Shown: positions 45,489 to 54,805, counted from the first letter of the stretch. The stretch: 64,000 nt of DNA from Streptococcus vicugnae (GCF_016461705.1 NZ_JAEMHW010000002.1:372001-436000); one strand, 5' to 3'. Notes: a model not told the origin generated them from the sequence alone. Program-made: numbers and translations.

Positions 45489-45605
45489 AAAATCTAGTTT
45501 AACATGACATAAGGAAATTGTCACATGCAAAAAAACGCCCAAAAATTCTTGGGCATTTCTGTATGAATGAGATTGTTAGTGTTGATAGTATGATAATAAA
45601 AATTT

Positions 45606-46031
45606 TTACAAAGTGTTGTAATCGTCGTCGCTAACGGCTTCTAGCCAAGTATTTGACGTATTTTCGCCAGGAACTTCCACTGAAATATGGCTAAACCATG
45701 AGTCTTTCTTAGCACCGTGCCAGTGTTTTGTATTGGCTGGAATCACAATAACTTTACCCGGTTCAAGACTGACAGCTTTCTTACCTTCTTCTTGATACCA
45801 ACCTTGACCTGCGGTACAAATCAGAATTTGACCGCCACCTTTGTCAGCCTTGTGAATATGCCAGTGATTTCTACATCCCGGCTCAAAGGTTACATTTGCT
45901 AAATGAAGAGGTGAGTCAGCATCAACCAAGGGATTGAGGAAAGAATTGCCATCAAAATATTGTGCGTATGCGTCGTTTGCTTGCCCTTTTCCAAAGACAT
46001 TTTCTCTATCAAAAAGTTCTTTATCTGTCAT
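45606..46031 (-). CDS. Cupin-domain protein
   Basis: About 141 residues forming one cupin barrel. Motif 1 is GCRNHWHIHKADKGGGQILICTAG (His-x-His with Gln at the usual Glu position) and motif 2 is PANTKHWHGA, so a metal site is likely. Small cupins of this type often accompany carboxymuconolactone-decarboxylase-like proteins, as here (15 nt gap). They are thought to act on small oxidised molecules, but no substrate is known. The start is at 46031, behind GAGGGAG; five upstream codons are less likely. Confidence 0.87.
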   Translation of the reverse strand: MTDKELFDRENVFGKGQANDAYAQYFDGNSFLNPLVDADSPLHLANVTFEPGCRNHWHIHKADKGGGQILICTAGQGWYQEEGKKAVSLEPGKVIVIPANTKHWHGAKKDSWFSHISVEVPGENTSNTWLEAVSDDDYNTL

Positions 46032-46046
46032 CGATTTCTCCCTCAC

Positions 46047-46370
46047 TTAATCTTCGTTCCAAACTTCTTTTGCAAGATTGAAGACTGCCCAAGCTTTTGG
46101 CCAACCTGCGTAGAAAGCTACGTGTGTGATAACAGCAGCAATCTCAGCTTTGCTAACACCGTTAGCTTTGGCATTTTGAAGATGGTGTTTCATAGAACTA
46201 TCTGTAATGCCTTGCGCCATCAATGCGACAACTGTAATGATACAGCGTGTTTTTACATCAATATCGCTATTATTCCAGTTCTCACCAAAAAGTACGTCAT
46301 CATTAAAATGCGCAAAATCTGGTGCAAATTCACCCAATTGGTCACGTCCTGCGGTTTGTTTAATTGTCAT
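46047..46370 (-). CDS. Carboxymuconolactone-decarboxylase-family protein
   Basis: 107 residues, all helical. The AhpD/CMD-type helix pair is present (VKTRCIITVVALMAQG and AEIAAVITHVAFYAGWPKAWAVF), but without the Cys-x-x-Cys of AhpD, so it is not a peroxidase partner of that kind. The true CMD reaction belongs to aromatic degradation, which is not expected here. A general redox or detoxification role with the cupin is inferred. AAAGGAA ribosome site and its own promoter. Confidence 0.88.
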   Translation of the reverse strand: MTIKQTAGRDQLGEFAPDFAHFNDDVLFGENWNNSDIDVKTRCIITVVALMAQGITDSSMKHHLQNAKANGVSKAEIAAVITHVAFYAGWPKAWAVFNLAKEVWNED

Positions 46371-46403
46371 TGTTTTTCCTTTCTTAATAGGGTTTATACT
46401 GCC

Positions 46404-46431
46404 ATTATACGCTTCTCGTTTTTAATAACAA
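46404..46431 (-). promoter_or_regulatory. Promoter of the CMD-cupin pair
   Basis: -35 TTGTTA (46426-46431), 16 nt spacer, -10 TATAAT (46404-46409) on the minus strand. Confidence 0.6.
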
Positions 46432-46472
46432 ATACTTATTTGACATAGTGTTTTATGCCTTTTAAGCATAAC

Positions 46473-47318
46473 TTAAATTTTAACTGAACTAATCATTTTA
46501 ACTGTTTCAGGGTCAGCATGTGAGAAGAATTGGCTTTCTCCCATATCAAGTTTCAAAATTTCTGCCATGTCATCATCTGTTAAGACAAAGTCAAAGACAT
46601 CAAAATTTTGTTCCATACGATTTTTATGAACTGTTTTAGGAATGACAATAACATCACGTTGAATCAAGTAACGTAGGGCAACTTGCGCAGCTGATTTATG
46701 ATATTTTTGTCCAATCGCAACAAGTGTTTCATTGGTAAAGAAATCATTGCGCCCTTCCGCAAATGGTCCCCAAGATTCGATTTGAACGCCATATTCGTCC
46801 ATTGTTTTGCGAGCATTTAATTGTTGATTGAAAACGTGCGTTTCAACTTGGTTAACCATTGGAGTGACATCCGCAAAAATAGCCAAATCTGCTACGCGGT
46901 CTGGTGCAAAATTGCTGATACCGATTGCTTTGATTTTACCAGCTTTGTAATATTCTTCCATGGCACGATAAGCACCATAATAATCACCAAACGGTTGATG
47001 TAAAAGCACCAAATCAATGTAGTCTGTTTGAAGTTTCGCTAAAGAAGCATCAAGAGAAGCTTTGGCTTTTTCATAGCCATAATTGCTAATCCAAATTTTA
47101 GTTGTGATGAAAAACTCTTCACGCGCAATACCAGACTTGCGGATAGCATTTCCAACAGCTTCTTCATTCATATAAGCTTGAGCGGTGTCAATTGAGCGGT
47201 AACCAACCGAAATCGCATCACTAACCACGCGCTCACATTCGTCAAGGTCTGGCACTTGATACACACCAAATCCTAAAATCGGCATTTTAACGCCATTTGA
47301 TAATGTTTTGTATTCCAT
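46473..47318 (-). CDS. Aldo/keto reductase
   Basis: 281 residues, a TIM-barrel NADPH oxidoreductase. The catalytic Asp and Tyr lie in DTAQAYMNEEAVG, the Lys in ITTKIWISNYG and the His in VLLHQPFGDYYGAYRAME. The C-terminal NADPH loop is IPKTVHKNRMEQN. It is like YvgN/DkgA-type enzymes that reduce methylglyoxal and other reactive carbonyls. The gene starts 3 nt after the MerR gene, so both are expressed from the same MerR-type promoter, which supports a role in carbonyl stress. Confidence 0.92.
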   Translation of the reverse strand: MEYKTLSNGVKMPILGFGVYQVPDLDECERVVSDAISVGYRSIDTAQAYMNEEAVGNAIRKSGIAREEFFITTKIWISNYGYEKAKASLDASLAKLQTDYIDLVLLHQPFGDYYGAYRAMEEYYKAGKIKAIGISNFAPDRVADLAIFADVTPMVNQVETHVFNQQLNARKTMDEYGVQIESWGPFAEGRNDFFTNETLVAIGQKYHKSAAQVALRYLIQRDVIVIPKTVHKNRMEQNFDVFDFVLTDDDMAEILKLDMGESQFFSHADPETVKMISSVKI

Positions 47319-47321
47319 TTG

Positions 47322-47726
47322 TTACTCCTCTTTTTTCATACCACTTTGATCCTCAAACAGAGATTTTTCTTTAGTTAAGATTATTTTTTTATAATTTTCA
47401 ATTTTGTAATTCATGCGTTTAAGGGTTGTTTCAAGTTCTTCAATGCGAGTTGACAACTTTTCACGTTGTTCTTCTAGAAGATGCATACGTGCTTCTTCTG
47501 TCCCTTCTCCTTCTTCAACCAAGTTCATATACTCAATCAAAGATTCCACACTCATCCCAGCTCGTCTAAAACAACGAATAAATTCAAGGGCTGCAATATC
47601 TTTCTCTGAAAAATCACGAATACCAGATTTATTACGTTTAACACGCGGAAGTAAGCCGATGCGTTCATAATAACGAATCGTATCAGCTGAGACTCCTGTT
47701 TGTTCGCTTACTTTTTTAATGTTCAT
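47322..47726 (-). CDS. MerR-family regulator, AdhR/NmlR-like
   Basis: 134 residues. Winged helix-turn-helix at the N-terminus (VSEQTGVSADTIRYYERIGLLPRVKRNKSGIRDFSEKDI), then a coiled coil for dimerisation (about 75-115). A single Cys at about residue 55 (FIRCFRRAGMSVESL) matches the conserved thiol of the AdhR/NmlR group, which senses aldehydes and other electrophiles. No metal-binding cysteines of classic MerR are present. It is co-transcribed with the aldo/keto reductase and preceded by a promoter with the diagnostic 19 nt spacer. Confidence 0.9.
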   Translation of the reverse strand: MNIKKVSEQTGVSADTIRYYERIGLLPRVKRNKSGIRDFSEKDIAALEFIRCFRRAGMSVESLIEYMNLVEEGEGTEEARMHLLEEQREKLSTRIEELETTLKRMNYKIENYKKIILTKEKSLFEDQSGMKKEE

Positions 47727-47753
47727 AGGTCATCTCCTTTCTAACTTTACTTC

Positions 47754-47784
47754 AGTATATACCTTGAAGTTAACTCTAAGTCAA
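47754..47784 (-). promoter_or_regulatory. MerR-type promoter and operator
   Basis: -35 TTGACT (47779-47784), a 19 nt spacer with the dyad CTTAGAGTTAACTTCAAGG, and -10 TATACT (47754-47759). The overlong spacer is the hallmark of promoters switched on by MerR proteins that untwist DNA. It drives merR and the reductase, so the system is autoregulated. Confidence 0.85.
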
Positions 47785-47816
47785 GAAAAAAGATATTGAG
47801 AAATGAGATTTTGTCG

Positions 47817-48401
47817 TTACCGATACAGTCCTAGACTTGTATTGACGTACATCTCAGGTTGATCAATGATTTGTTTAACAAGCGTTACAATGGCTTTGCG
47901 GGAAACATCATGACCATAGAACGTTTCACCTTTTTGTGTAATTTGACAAGTTGTATCCTGCCCATTATCAAACCAGCCAGGACGTAAAATCGTGTAGTCT
48001 AGATTTGAGTTTTCAACTATATCGGCCGCTTCACGGTATGGGCGTAAAATTGGCGCAACAACTCCTTTGGGTTCGCCGTCTACTTCTCCATAAATCCCCA
48101 TAGATGTTACAAAAATGAGTCGTTTAACATTGTTATATGTCATACTCGACACAATTTCAAACGCCATTTTTGGTAAGTCACCTGACAGAGCAACAAAAAC
48201 AATATCTTGATTAGCAAGAGCCTGATCTAAGTCTGTGCTTGACGTCGCTGAGCCAGAAATAGCTTTTTCATTGCTATAAAGTGATAATCTATCAACGTGA
48301 CGTGAAAATAAAGTCACGTTATAATTTTTGTTGTTTTTCAGTTCCTCACGTAAACTTCTTCCGAGTGAGCCTGTTGCTCCAATAATTGCTACATTTGTCA
48401 T
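47817..48401 (-). CDS. NAD(P)-binding protein of the NmrA/SDR-a type
   Basis: 194 residues. The Rossmann start is IIGATGSLGRSLREEL (residues 6-21), followed by SRHVDRL and a central FVTSMGIYGE block. The C-terminus is short. These atypical short-chain dehydrogenases bind NAD(P) and act as reductases or redox sensors. It lies 15 nt after an NTF2-like gene and belongs to a three-gene unit with it and the SDR gene upstream. The substrate is unknown. Confidence 0.87.
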   Translation of the reverse strand: MTNVAIIGATGSLGRSLREELKNNKNYNVTLFSRHVDRLSLYSNEKAISGSATSSTDLDQALANQDIVFVALSGDLPKMAFEIVSSMTYNNVKRLIFVTSMGIYGEVDGEPKGVVAPILRPYREAADIVENSNLDYTILRPGWFDNGQDTTCQITQKGETFYGHDVSRKAIVTLVKQIIDQPEMYVNTSLGLYR

Positions 48402-48416
48402 AAAAATTCCTTCCTT

Positions 48417-48785
48417 CTAATAAGTGCTTGCTGTCTGTTTGATGATTTTCCACTTACCATCAACATTTTCAAATTCCATTTTAATTTGCAGACGCCAAGT
48501 CGATGGACCTGCTCCCCAAATTCGTGCTTTAACACGACTTTGTCCGATAAGACTGGCTGTATTTCCATTTATTTTGATATTTTTTATCGCATCTTCCTGC
48601 CAAGAATAGTAAATCATGTCTCCAGTATAAATCTGTTCTAACCACTCAGTAACTGGCTGAACATAGCCTGTCATATGTATTAGTACGGTATCTGGTTCCA
48701 AAAGTTCTGCTAGTTTTTTTGTATCTTTTGCAACCATTGCATCGTTAACTTGACGATATAGTTGTTTTAGGATTTCTTCTGTCAT
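48417..48785 (-). CDS. NTF2-like (SnoaL/DUF4440) protein
   Basis: 122 residues in an alpha-beta NTF2-like fold: N-terminal helices (LKQLYRQVNDAMVAKDTKKLAELLEPDTVLIHMTGYVQPVTEW) and a four-stranded sheet ending WRLQIKMEFENVDGKWKIIKQTAS. Such domains bind small hydrophobic ligands or act as isomerases/hydrolases. Its ATG comes directly after the stop of the SDR gene, so they are coupled. Specific role unknown. Confidence 0.82.
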   Translation of the reverse strand: MTEEILKQLYRQVNDAMVAKDTKKLAELLEPDTVLIHMTGYVQPVTEWLEQIYTGDMIYYSWQEDAIKNIKINGNTASLIGQSRVKARIWGAGPSTWRLQIKMEFENVDGKWKIIKQTASTY

Positions 48786-49649
48786 TTAACCTCTCCCTTC
48801 TGCCATACCTGTTTCTGTATTTGGATTAAGTGGTCCATAAAAGTAAGAAGCTGTTGCGCCACCGTCAATCAAAAATGTTGAACCTGTGATAAACTGCGCA
48901 CGTTCACTCATGAGTAATTCAGCAACATCAGCCACTTCGTCTGCTGTTCCTGGACGACCAGCTGGGGATTTGGCAAACATATTTTTGTAAAAATTTCTCC
49001 GAATGCCATTGAATTCATCGATCGCAAGAGGTGTTACGATAATTCCTGGTGCAATGGCATTCAATCTCGCGCCATGTTCTCCCCAACGAACAGCTTCGTA
49101 CATGGTACGTTTTTCATTAGCACGTTTGGCAAGTTGATAAGCGTGAAGAGTATTTTTAATCTTATCTTCTTGAAGAAAATCAAGTTTCAACAATTCTTCG
49201 CTTGACGTCATAGCAAGTGCTCGGTCCTGCTCGGTAGTCAATGCAGGCATACGATGACCTGATTGGCTAGAAATAGTAACACCAACACCACCTTTTGTGA
49301 TGACTTTGCCAACTTCTTCCAGTAAAACTGCAGTTCCATAAAGATCAACTTTAAGTACTGTTTCAATCGAAGCTTGCGATGGCGAAACGCCTGCACCATT
49401 AACCAAATACTTAATATCACCAAAAGTTTGCGCATAGGTAATCATTTCTTTAATTGACTGACGTGATGACAAATCCATCTCAAATGTTTCGATATCAAAT
49501 CCAGCTTCAGTCAATGTTTTAGCAATAGCCTTAGCATTATCAAGCGAGCGGTCACCAAGAATAATTTTTTTACCATATCCCATGCGACGTGCAATCGCCA
49601 TTGAAATTTGTCCTGCTCCGACAACCAACATGACATCGTTTTTCATCAT
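48786..49649 (-). CDS. Short-chain dehydrogenase/reductase
   Basis: 287 residues. The Rossmann start is LVVGAGQISMAIARRMGYG. A block like NGAGVSPSQA follows. The usual SDR catalytic Tyr-x3-Lys is present as HAYQLAKRANEKR (about residues 165-177). The C-terminal ITGSTFLIDGGATASYFYG is typical of classical SDRs. The N-terminal glycine motif is slightly unusual (GAGQIS). First gene of a three-gene redox unit. The substrate cannot be told. Confidence 0.87.
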   Translation of the reverse strand: MMKNDVMLVVGAGQISMAIARRMGYGKKIILGDRSLDNAKAIAKTLTEAGFDIETFEMDLSSRQSIKEMITYAQTFGDIKYLVNGAGVSPSQASIETVLKVDLYGTAVLLEEVGKVITKGGVGVTISSQSGHRMPALTTEQDRALAMTSSEELLKLDFLQEDKIKNTLHAYQLAKRANEKRTMYEAVRWGEHGARLNAIAPGIIVTPLAIDEFNGIRRNFYKNMFAKSPAGRPGTADEVADVAELLMSERAQFITGSTFLIDGGATASYFYGPLNPNTETGMAEGRG

Positions 49650-49738
49650 TATTCACCCAGAGCAAATCTCAATTAACTCACTCTGACCTTTCTTATGACT
49701 CCATTATAAAGCCTCACTTCTTGCTTAACAATTTTAAA

Positions 49739-49782
49739 AAGAGGCACTTCGGATAAGTAAAACTTATCTGAAATACCTCTTT
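49739..49782 (-). terminator. Long hairpin between the LysR gene and the SDR unit
   Basis: AAGAGG (49739-49744) pairs with CCTCTT (49777-49782), with a second inner stem of GATAAGT / ACTTATC. It probably ends the LysR transcript. Confidence 0.55.
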
Positions 49783-49786
49783 GTTT

Positions 49787-50671
49787 CTATTTATCTTGAA
49801 AAGCTTTGACTAGAAACTCTGCCATTGTTTCGACATAATAACCCGAATTATCTTTCTTCCAAAATGCACACATGCGTCGTAAGATTCTTTGACCTTGCTT
49901 ATCGAGTGATTTATATGTCACTGTCGGCGGAAAGCTAACCCCTTTACCAACTTCAATCGGTAAGTAGCCACGATTACCAACAACAAGCATCTTAGCATCT
50001 GTCGGATTAGTGACAAAATGCAAGTCATTCGAAAACCCTAAATAATCATGATAATAAGCACGTTCGGTTTCTTCTTGCTGGCTATCAGCCACCAAAATCA
50101 AAGGTTTTTCTACTATATCATCTAATGTTACCTTATCAGATTGAACCAAGGAATTAAACGTTGCCAGCTCAAGACCGAGTGGTAAATCGGCTAAAACAAG
50201 ATTCATATAGTCATCTGAAAAAGCTCTTCGCTGATCGTTAACCACTAAATCAATTCTGCCAAACCGTAAATCATCATAAAGCTGATCGTGTGTTCCTGTC
50301 TTAACCGTTAACTCCACATCAGGAAACTGACTTGCAAATCCTGAAATTGCTTCTTGAATCTCACTGCCTTCATAAGAATACAAATAACCAATTGATAACT
50401 TGGCTGACTGCTGATTGGCAATCGACTGCGTTTCTTGACAAAGTTTATCAAAATCAGCAACCAGTGCTAACGATTTTTCATAAAAATAACGCCCTGCCGC
50501 TGTCAATTCAAAACCACGATTTTTGCGAACTAGCAGTGTCACACCAAGTTTTTCTTCCAAGTTCTTAATCTGTTGAGAAATTGCTGATTGCGAGATAAAA
50601 TGTAATTCAGCTGCTTTAGTAAATGATTTTTCTTCAACAACAGATTGAAAGTAGCGAATTTGGCTTAACAC
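49787..50671 (-). CDS. LysR-type regulator
   Basis: About 294 residues. The N-terminal helix-turn-helix is KSFTKAAELHFISQSAISQQIKNLEEKLG and the effector domain runs from about residue 88 to the end. The start is set at GTG 50671, 6 nt after GGGAGG; the frame is open 14 codons further up, but that part runs into a terminator hairpin. Same strand as, and upstream of, the SDR/NTF2/NAD-binding unit, which it may control. The effector is unknown. Confidence 0.86.
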   Translation of the reverse strand: MLSQIRYFQSVVEEKSFTKAAELHFISQSAISQQIKNLEEKLGVTLLVRKNRGFELTAAGRYFYEKSLALVADFDKLCQETQSIANQQSAKLSIGYLYSYEGSEIQEAISGFASQFPDVELTVKTGTHDQLYDDLRFGRIDLVVNDQRRAFSDDYMNLVLADLPLGLELATFNSLVQSDKVTLDDIVEKPLILVADSQQEETERAYYHDYLGFSNDLHFVTNPTDAKMLVVGNRGYLPIEVGKGVSFPPTVTYKSLDKQGQRILRRMCAFWKKDNSGYYVETMAEFLVKAFQDK

Positions 50672-50696
50672 ATCTATCCTCCCTTTAATATTTAAA

Positions 50697-50736
50697 GAGG
50701 TACCTGATTTCAAATCACTATTTAATCAGGTACCTC
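50697..50736 (-). terminator. Terminator of the lipase-like gene
   Basis: A 13 bp perfect stem (50697-50709 / 50724-50736) with a 14 nt loop. The minus-strand trail is CTTTAAATATT. Confidence 0.75.
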
Positions 50737-50745
50737 AAAAATGTT

Positions 50746-51933
50746 TTATTTTGATTTTCTATTATTCAAATTAGCTAGCAAACTATTAAAGTCTGGTAAG
50801 CTAAAAGGAATACTATCTTTTCCAAAATTACCTAACTTACTGTGTCCGACAAATGCTTCAACAAAGAGCTTTGCGGATTTTGCAAGGAGCATTTTCTTTT
50901 CTGTCCCGACTGAGTAGAATGAGGCGATGCTTTTGGCTAATTTTGTAGCAAATTTTCTATCAATGGTCACGTCATTGATGCTATGAATTCCGCTTGACAT
51001 CAAGGTATCAAAGAGCGTATCAAAAAGCATTTTTAACTCTTGACTTGATAGCTCATCTGTCCATTGTTTAAAGGTTTTTTCAAGATTTTGGCTCAAATCA
51101 GTTTGACCTTCGGCTAAAATAAACTGACCCGTTTTTTCATCAAATTGCCAAGTTGTTAAAGCGTGCTGCATAATTCCACTTGCTTGGCTCTTCACTACGA
51201 TTGGCTTGATATCATTATAAAGCATGACCCCAACAATCGATTCCTCTGGTCGAATAACACAGACACGATCACGAATAGCTAAATAGCCAGGCTCTTTTAA
51301 ACCAGCCTCTTGCAACCCCGGTGCATCAAGCATGTAGACCTTTTCAATTTGCTGGCGCACGCAATCACTGACATGAGAAACAGCATACAATGCTAAGTTT
51401 CCACCCTTAGAATGACCGCTGACGGTAACCTTGCCAGAATGTTCTTCCAAATAACGTTCAAGGTAAGCAACCGCTGCTCGGTGAGCAGGAATTTCTTGAA
51501 CATAAGTCATCTTGAAATCTTCTTTCCAACCAATCATGGTATCATCTGTCCCACGAAAAACCAGCTGATGATGATTAATCCCAGGTATGCTAAAAACCAT
51601 GGCTGAAAATTGTCTTTCAAACTCAGAATCAACATCATTGATATAATTTGAAAGACACAGACCTTCAAAACGTCGTGAAGCAACCACTTTTTGAAGCAAA
51701 CGAATACGATCTGCTGTCACTAAAAAGCTGTGACTAAATTCTTTTTCTCCAGTAACATAAGGCAATAAAACCTCGTGGAGATTAACCATTTTAGAAAAGT
51801 CAATCGACTTGTCTAACTCTTCGAAACAAAAGTAACCGAGTTCATTTAAACACAGAATATCTGCTTCATTAAAGGCAAATTCATCAAATGTACGATTGCC
51901 GTTATAATCTAAATAATCATTAATTGTTGCCAT
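50746..51933 (-). CDS. Mbeg1/DUF2974-type alpha/beta hydrolase
   Basis: About 395 residues. The nucleophile elbow is GHSKGGNLALYAVSH (about residue 173 onward). The N-terminal half has the family block FRGTDDTMIGWKEDF, and candidate Asp and His residues lie downstream (MLDAPGL and later). The family is lipase-like and common in Firmicutes, mostly uncharacterised. No signal peptide, so it is cytoplasmic. The start at 51933 gives an 8 nt gap to AGGGGA; an ATG two codons earlier is too close. Confidence 0.85.
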   Translation of the reverse strand: MATINDYLDYNGNRTFDEFAFNEADILCLNELGYFCFEELDKSIDFSKMVNLHEVLLPYVTGEKEFSHSFLVTADRIRLLQKVVASRRFEGLCLSNYINDVDSEFERQFSAMVFSIPGINHHQLVFRGTDDTMIGWKEDFKMTYVQEIPAHRAAVAYLERYLEEHSGKVTVSGHSKGGNLALYAVSHVSDCVRQQIEKVYMLDAPGLQEAGLKEPGYLAIRDRVCVIRPEESIVGVMLYNDIKPIVVKSQASGIMQHALTTWQFDEKTGQFILAEGQTDLSQNLEKTFKQWTDELSSQELKMLFDTLFDTLMSSGIHSINDVTIDRKFATKLAKSIASFYSVGTEKKMLLAKSAKLFVEAFVGHSKLGNFGKDSIPFSLPDFNSLLANLNNRKSK

Positions 51934-52015
51934 ATTCATCCCCTATACTCTTTTGAATTCTACAGATATTTGCAAAAGGTGTCAAGGAAAAACCAGACCA
52001 CAATAGCAAGTCATT

Positions 52016-54805
52016 CTACTTCCGCATGATGCGCTTACGCCATTCCTCGAGCCCAACAATGACAAACGGACACAGTACCAAATATACCCAATGCCAAAAA
52101 CCTAGACTTGCGGTATTGAATAGATTATGGAAAATTGGTACATAAACCAAAATGACAAAAATAATCAATTCAACAATCAAACCGATATTAATCAAAGGAT
52201 TACCAAATAATTGTAACTTGCGAATCGATTGATCAGATGTCCGACTATTCATCACCATACCAATTTGACAGAAAATAATAGCACCAAGAGTCATAGTTGT
52301 GGCTTCTTGATAAAGTTGACCAGAGCTAGCAAGCTCAGTCAAATGGCCATTATGCAAGAGATAAGTGATAAAGAAGGCACCCATGGCAAGTGCTGATTCA
52401 ATCAAGCCATACCATAGAAAAGCTTTAATAAGCAATTTTTTATCTAACAAACGATCTGTCAATTTACGAGGAGGTTGATTCATGACACCTAGTTCTGGAG
52501 GTTCAACCCCTAAACCAAGCGCGGGAATCATATCTGTTCCCAAATCAACTGCTAGAATTTGCATAACAGTCAAAGGAAGTGGCACAAAACCTCGTGACAA
52601 GAGAAAGAAGGCAGATGGCACCGCTTCTGGTGTGTTGGAATTAAAGATGTAGGTCAAGAATTTCTTGATGTTATGGTAAACGGCACGCCCTTCTTCAACC
52701 GCATCAACGATGGAAGCAAAGTGGTCGTCTGTTAAAATCATATCCGCAGACTCTTTAGCAACATCAGTACCAGTCAACCCCATGGCAACACCGATATCAG
52801 CCTTCTTAAGAGCAGGAGCATCATTGACGCCATCACCTGTTACAGCAACGACTTCGCCCAATTCTTGCAAAGCTGTTACCACACGGTATTTTTGCTCTGG
52901 TGCCACACGCGCAAAGACAATCTCACCTTTAAGAGCTTCTTTTAAGGCGTCATCAGACATCTCTTCTAATTCAAGACCTGTTACCACACGCGCATCATCG
53001 CCACGCACAATACCGATTTTCTTAGCGATACTAAGAGCTGTCAAACCATAATCACCAGTCACCATGATAATACGGATACTTGCTTTATGGCACTTTTCAA
53101 TAGCTTCACGAACACCGTCACGTGGTGGGTCACTCATGGCAATCAAACCAAGAAAAATCATATTCTTTTCAAGAGTTTCTTGTGTCCAATCATCTTCTTG
53201 ACTCAAACGATCACTTTCCAAAGTACGATAAGCTAGCGCCAAAACACGCAAACCATCTCTTGCAAAGGCATCGTTTGCGGCTAAGATACGTGATTGAACG
53301 TCTGCAGTCATTTCATGAATACCTGTTTGGTCTTTGTAAAAATGGCAGAGCTCAACCATTTCTTTCGGAGCTCCCTTGGTGATTGACACCAAAGAACTAC
53401 CATCTACTTGGCTATCAACACGATTAATCGTCGTCATACGCTTGCGCACCGAATCAAAAGGTAATTCTTTCAAACGCGGTGCCCAGTCATTATTTTTCTC
53501 TAAGGTTAAGCCAGCTTTTTCCGCCAAGACATTCAAGCAGGCTTCCGTTGGGTCACCAAGTACTGTGTAAGAAGGATTGTCATCATTTGGCGCCAAGACT
53601 TGTGCATTGCTACAGAGGTGAGCGAAGCGGACTAAGTATTCCAGCGGTTGATTTTCGACAAGCGCAGCTTTCTTACCATTGCTGTTGCGGATATCACCTT
53701 CAGCTGCATAACCAAGGCCAGTCACCTCATATTGACCAGACACTTGCCAGAGGTGATTGACTGTCATGGCATTTTGAGTCAATGTCCCGGTTTTATCCGA
53801 GCAAATGACTGAGGTTGCTCCCAAGGTTTCAACTGACGATAATTTTTTAACCAAGGCATTGGACTTAGCCATGCGTTGCACCGCCATTGCCAAAGAAAGG
53901 GTTACTGTTGGAAGCAAACCTTCTGGGATAAAAGCAACAATCATCCCAAGGGCAAAAATGAAAGATTTAGCAAAAGGTTCACGAACAAATAAAGTTGCTG
54001 CGATAAAGAAGATAACACCTACTGTAATGGCAATGACCGAAATTTGTTTGGTCAAATGGTCCAATTCTTTTTGAAGTGGACTCTTGTCATCAGTCATATT
54101 TTGCGTCAAATGAGCGATTTGCCCAAATTGTGTTGACATACCGATTGCAGACACAACCATTTTAGCTGAACCAGATGAAACAGTCGTTCCGGCAAAGACC
54201 ATATTGTCATACTCGAGAGCTGTTTTTTGCGGGTCAGTATCAGCTTCGCTATTTTTATAAACAGGATTTGATTCACCGGTTAAGGCAGATTGGTTAACCT
54301 GCAAATCAGTCGCAAAGATAATACGACCATCAGCTGAGATACGGTCTCCTTCTTCAATCAAGATAAGGTCGCCAGGCACCAATTCTTCAGCTAAGACTTT
54401 TTCTTCTTGCCCCTCACGAATAACACGCGCATAAGAAGGCAACATTTTCTTCAACGCCTGGGTTGCTTGACTAGCCCGATATTCTTGAACAAAGCTAAAA
54501 ACCCCATTGATAATATTAACAAACCAGATAGCAAGCCCTAGTTCAACACTATGAGATAAAATAGCCACCGCTCCACCTACCCAAAGCAAAATCGCCATCA
54601 GACTGGTAAAGTTTTTAATAAAGGTCACAATGATAGGTTCTTTTTGAGCTTCTTTTAATCGATTAGGACCATATTGGTTTTGACGTTCTTTAACTTGTTT
54701 TCGACTTAGTCCAGAGCTTTGCGTAGCAGCGGCCTGATAAATATCCTTTGCTGCGTAAGTTTCAAGGCCAAGTTGAACATTATTTTTTTGTGTTCTATCA
54801 GTCAT
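52016..54805 (-). CDS. P-type cation-transporting ATPase, class II
   Basis: About 929 residues. N-terminal cation-ATPase domain, then TGES in the actuator domain (LTGESNPVY), the phosphorylation site CSDKTGTLTQNAMTV, the KGAPKEM nucleotide-binding block, MVTGDYGLTA and TGDGVNDAPALKKADIGVAMG. About ten membrane helices; the fourth carries FIPEGLLPTVTLSLA. Most bacterial calcium pumps have PEGLP there, while PEGLL is more common in sodium/potassium-type pumps, so the ion (calcium, sodium or other) stays open. The start is chosen behind GAGGAG at 54805. Confidence 0.9.
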   Translation of the reverse strand: MTDRTQKNNVQLGLETYAAKDIYQAAATQSSGLSRKQVKERQNQYGPNRLKEAQKEPIIVTFIKNFTSLMAILLWVGGAVAILSHSVELGLAIWFVNIINGVFSFVQEYRASQATQALKKMLPSYARVIREGQEEKVLAEELVPGDLILIEEGDRISADGRIIFATDLQVNQSALTGESNPVYKNSEADTDPQKTALEYDNMVFAGTTVSSGSAKMVVSAIGMSTQFGQIAHLTQNMTDDKSPLQKELDHLTKQISVIAITVGVIFFIAATLFVREPFAKSFIFALGMIVAFIPEGLLPTVTLSLAMAVQRMAKSNALVKKLSSVETLGATSVICSDKTGTLTQNAMTVNHLWQVSGQYEVTGLGYAAEGDIRNSNGKKAALVENQPLEYLVRFAHLCSNAQVLAPNDDNPSYTVLGDPTEACLNVLAEKAGLTLEKNNDWAPRLKELPFDSVRKRMTTINRVDSQVDGSSLVSITKGAPKEMVELCHFYKDQTGIHEMTADVQSRILAANDAFARDGLRVLALAYRTLESDRLSQEDDWTQETLEKNMIFLGLIAMSDPPRDGVREAIEKCHKASIRIIMVTGDYGLTALSIAKKIGIVRGDDARVVTGLELEEMSDDALKEALKGEIVFARVAPEQKYRVVTALQELGEVVAVTGDGVNDAPALKKADIGVAMGLTGTDVAKESADMILTDDHFASIVDAVEEGRAVYHNIKKFLTYIFNSNTPEAVPSAFFLLSRGFVPLPLTVMQILAVDLGTDMIPALGLGVEPPELGVMNQPPRKLTDRLLDKKLLIKAFLWYGLIESALAMGAFFITYLLHNGHLTELASSGQLYQEATTMTLGAIIFCQIGMVMNSRTSDQSIRKLQLFGNPLINIGLIVELIIFVILVYVPIFHNLFNTASLGFWHWVYLVLCPFVIVGLEEWRKRIMRK

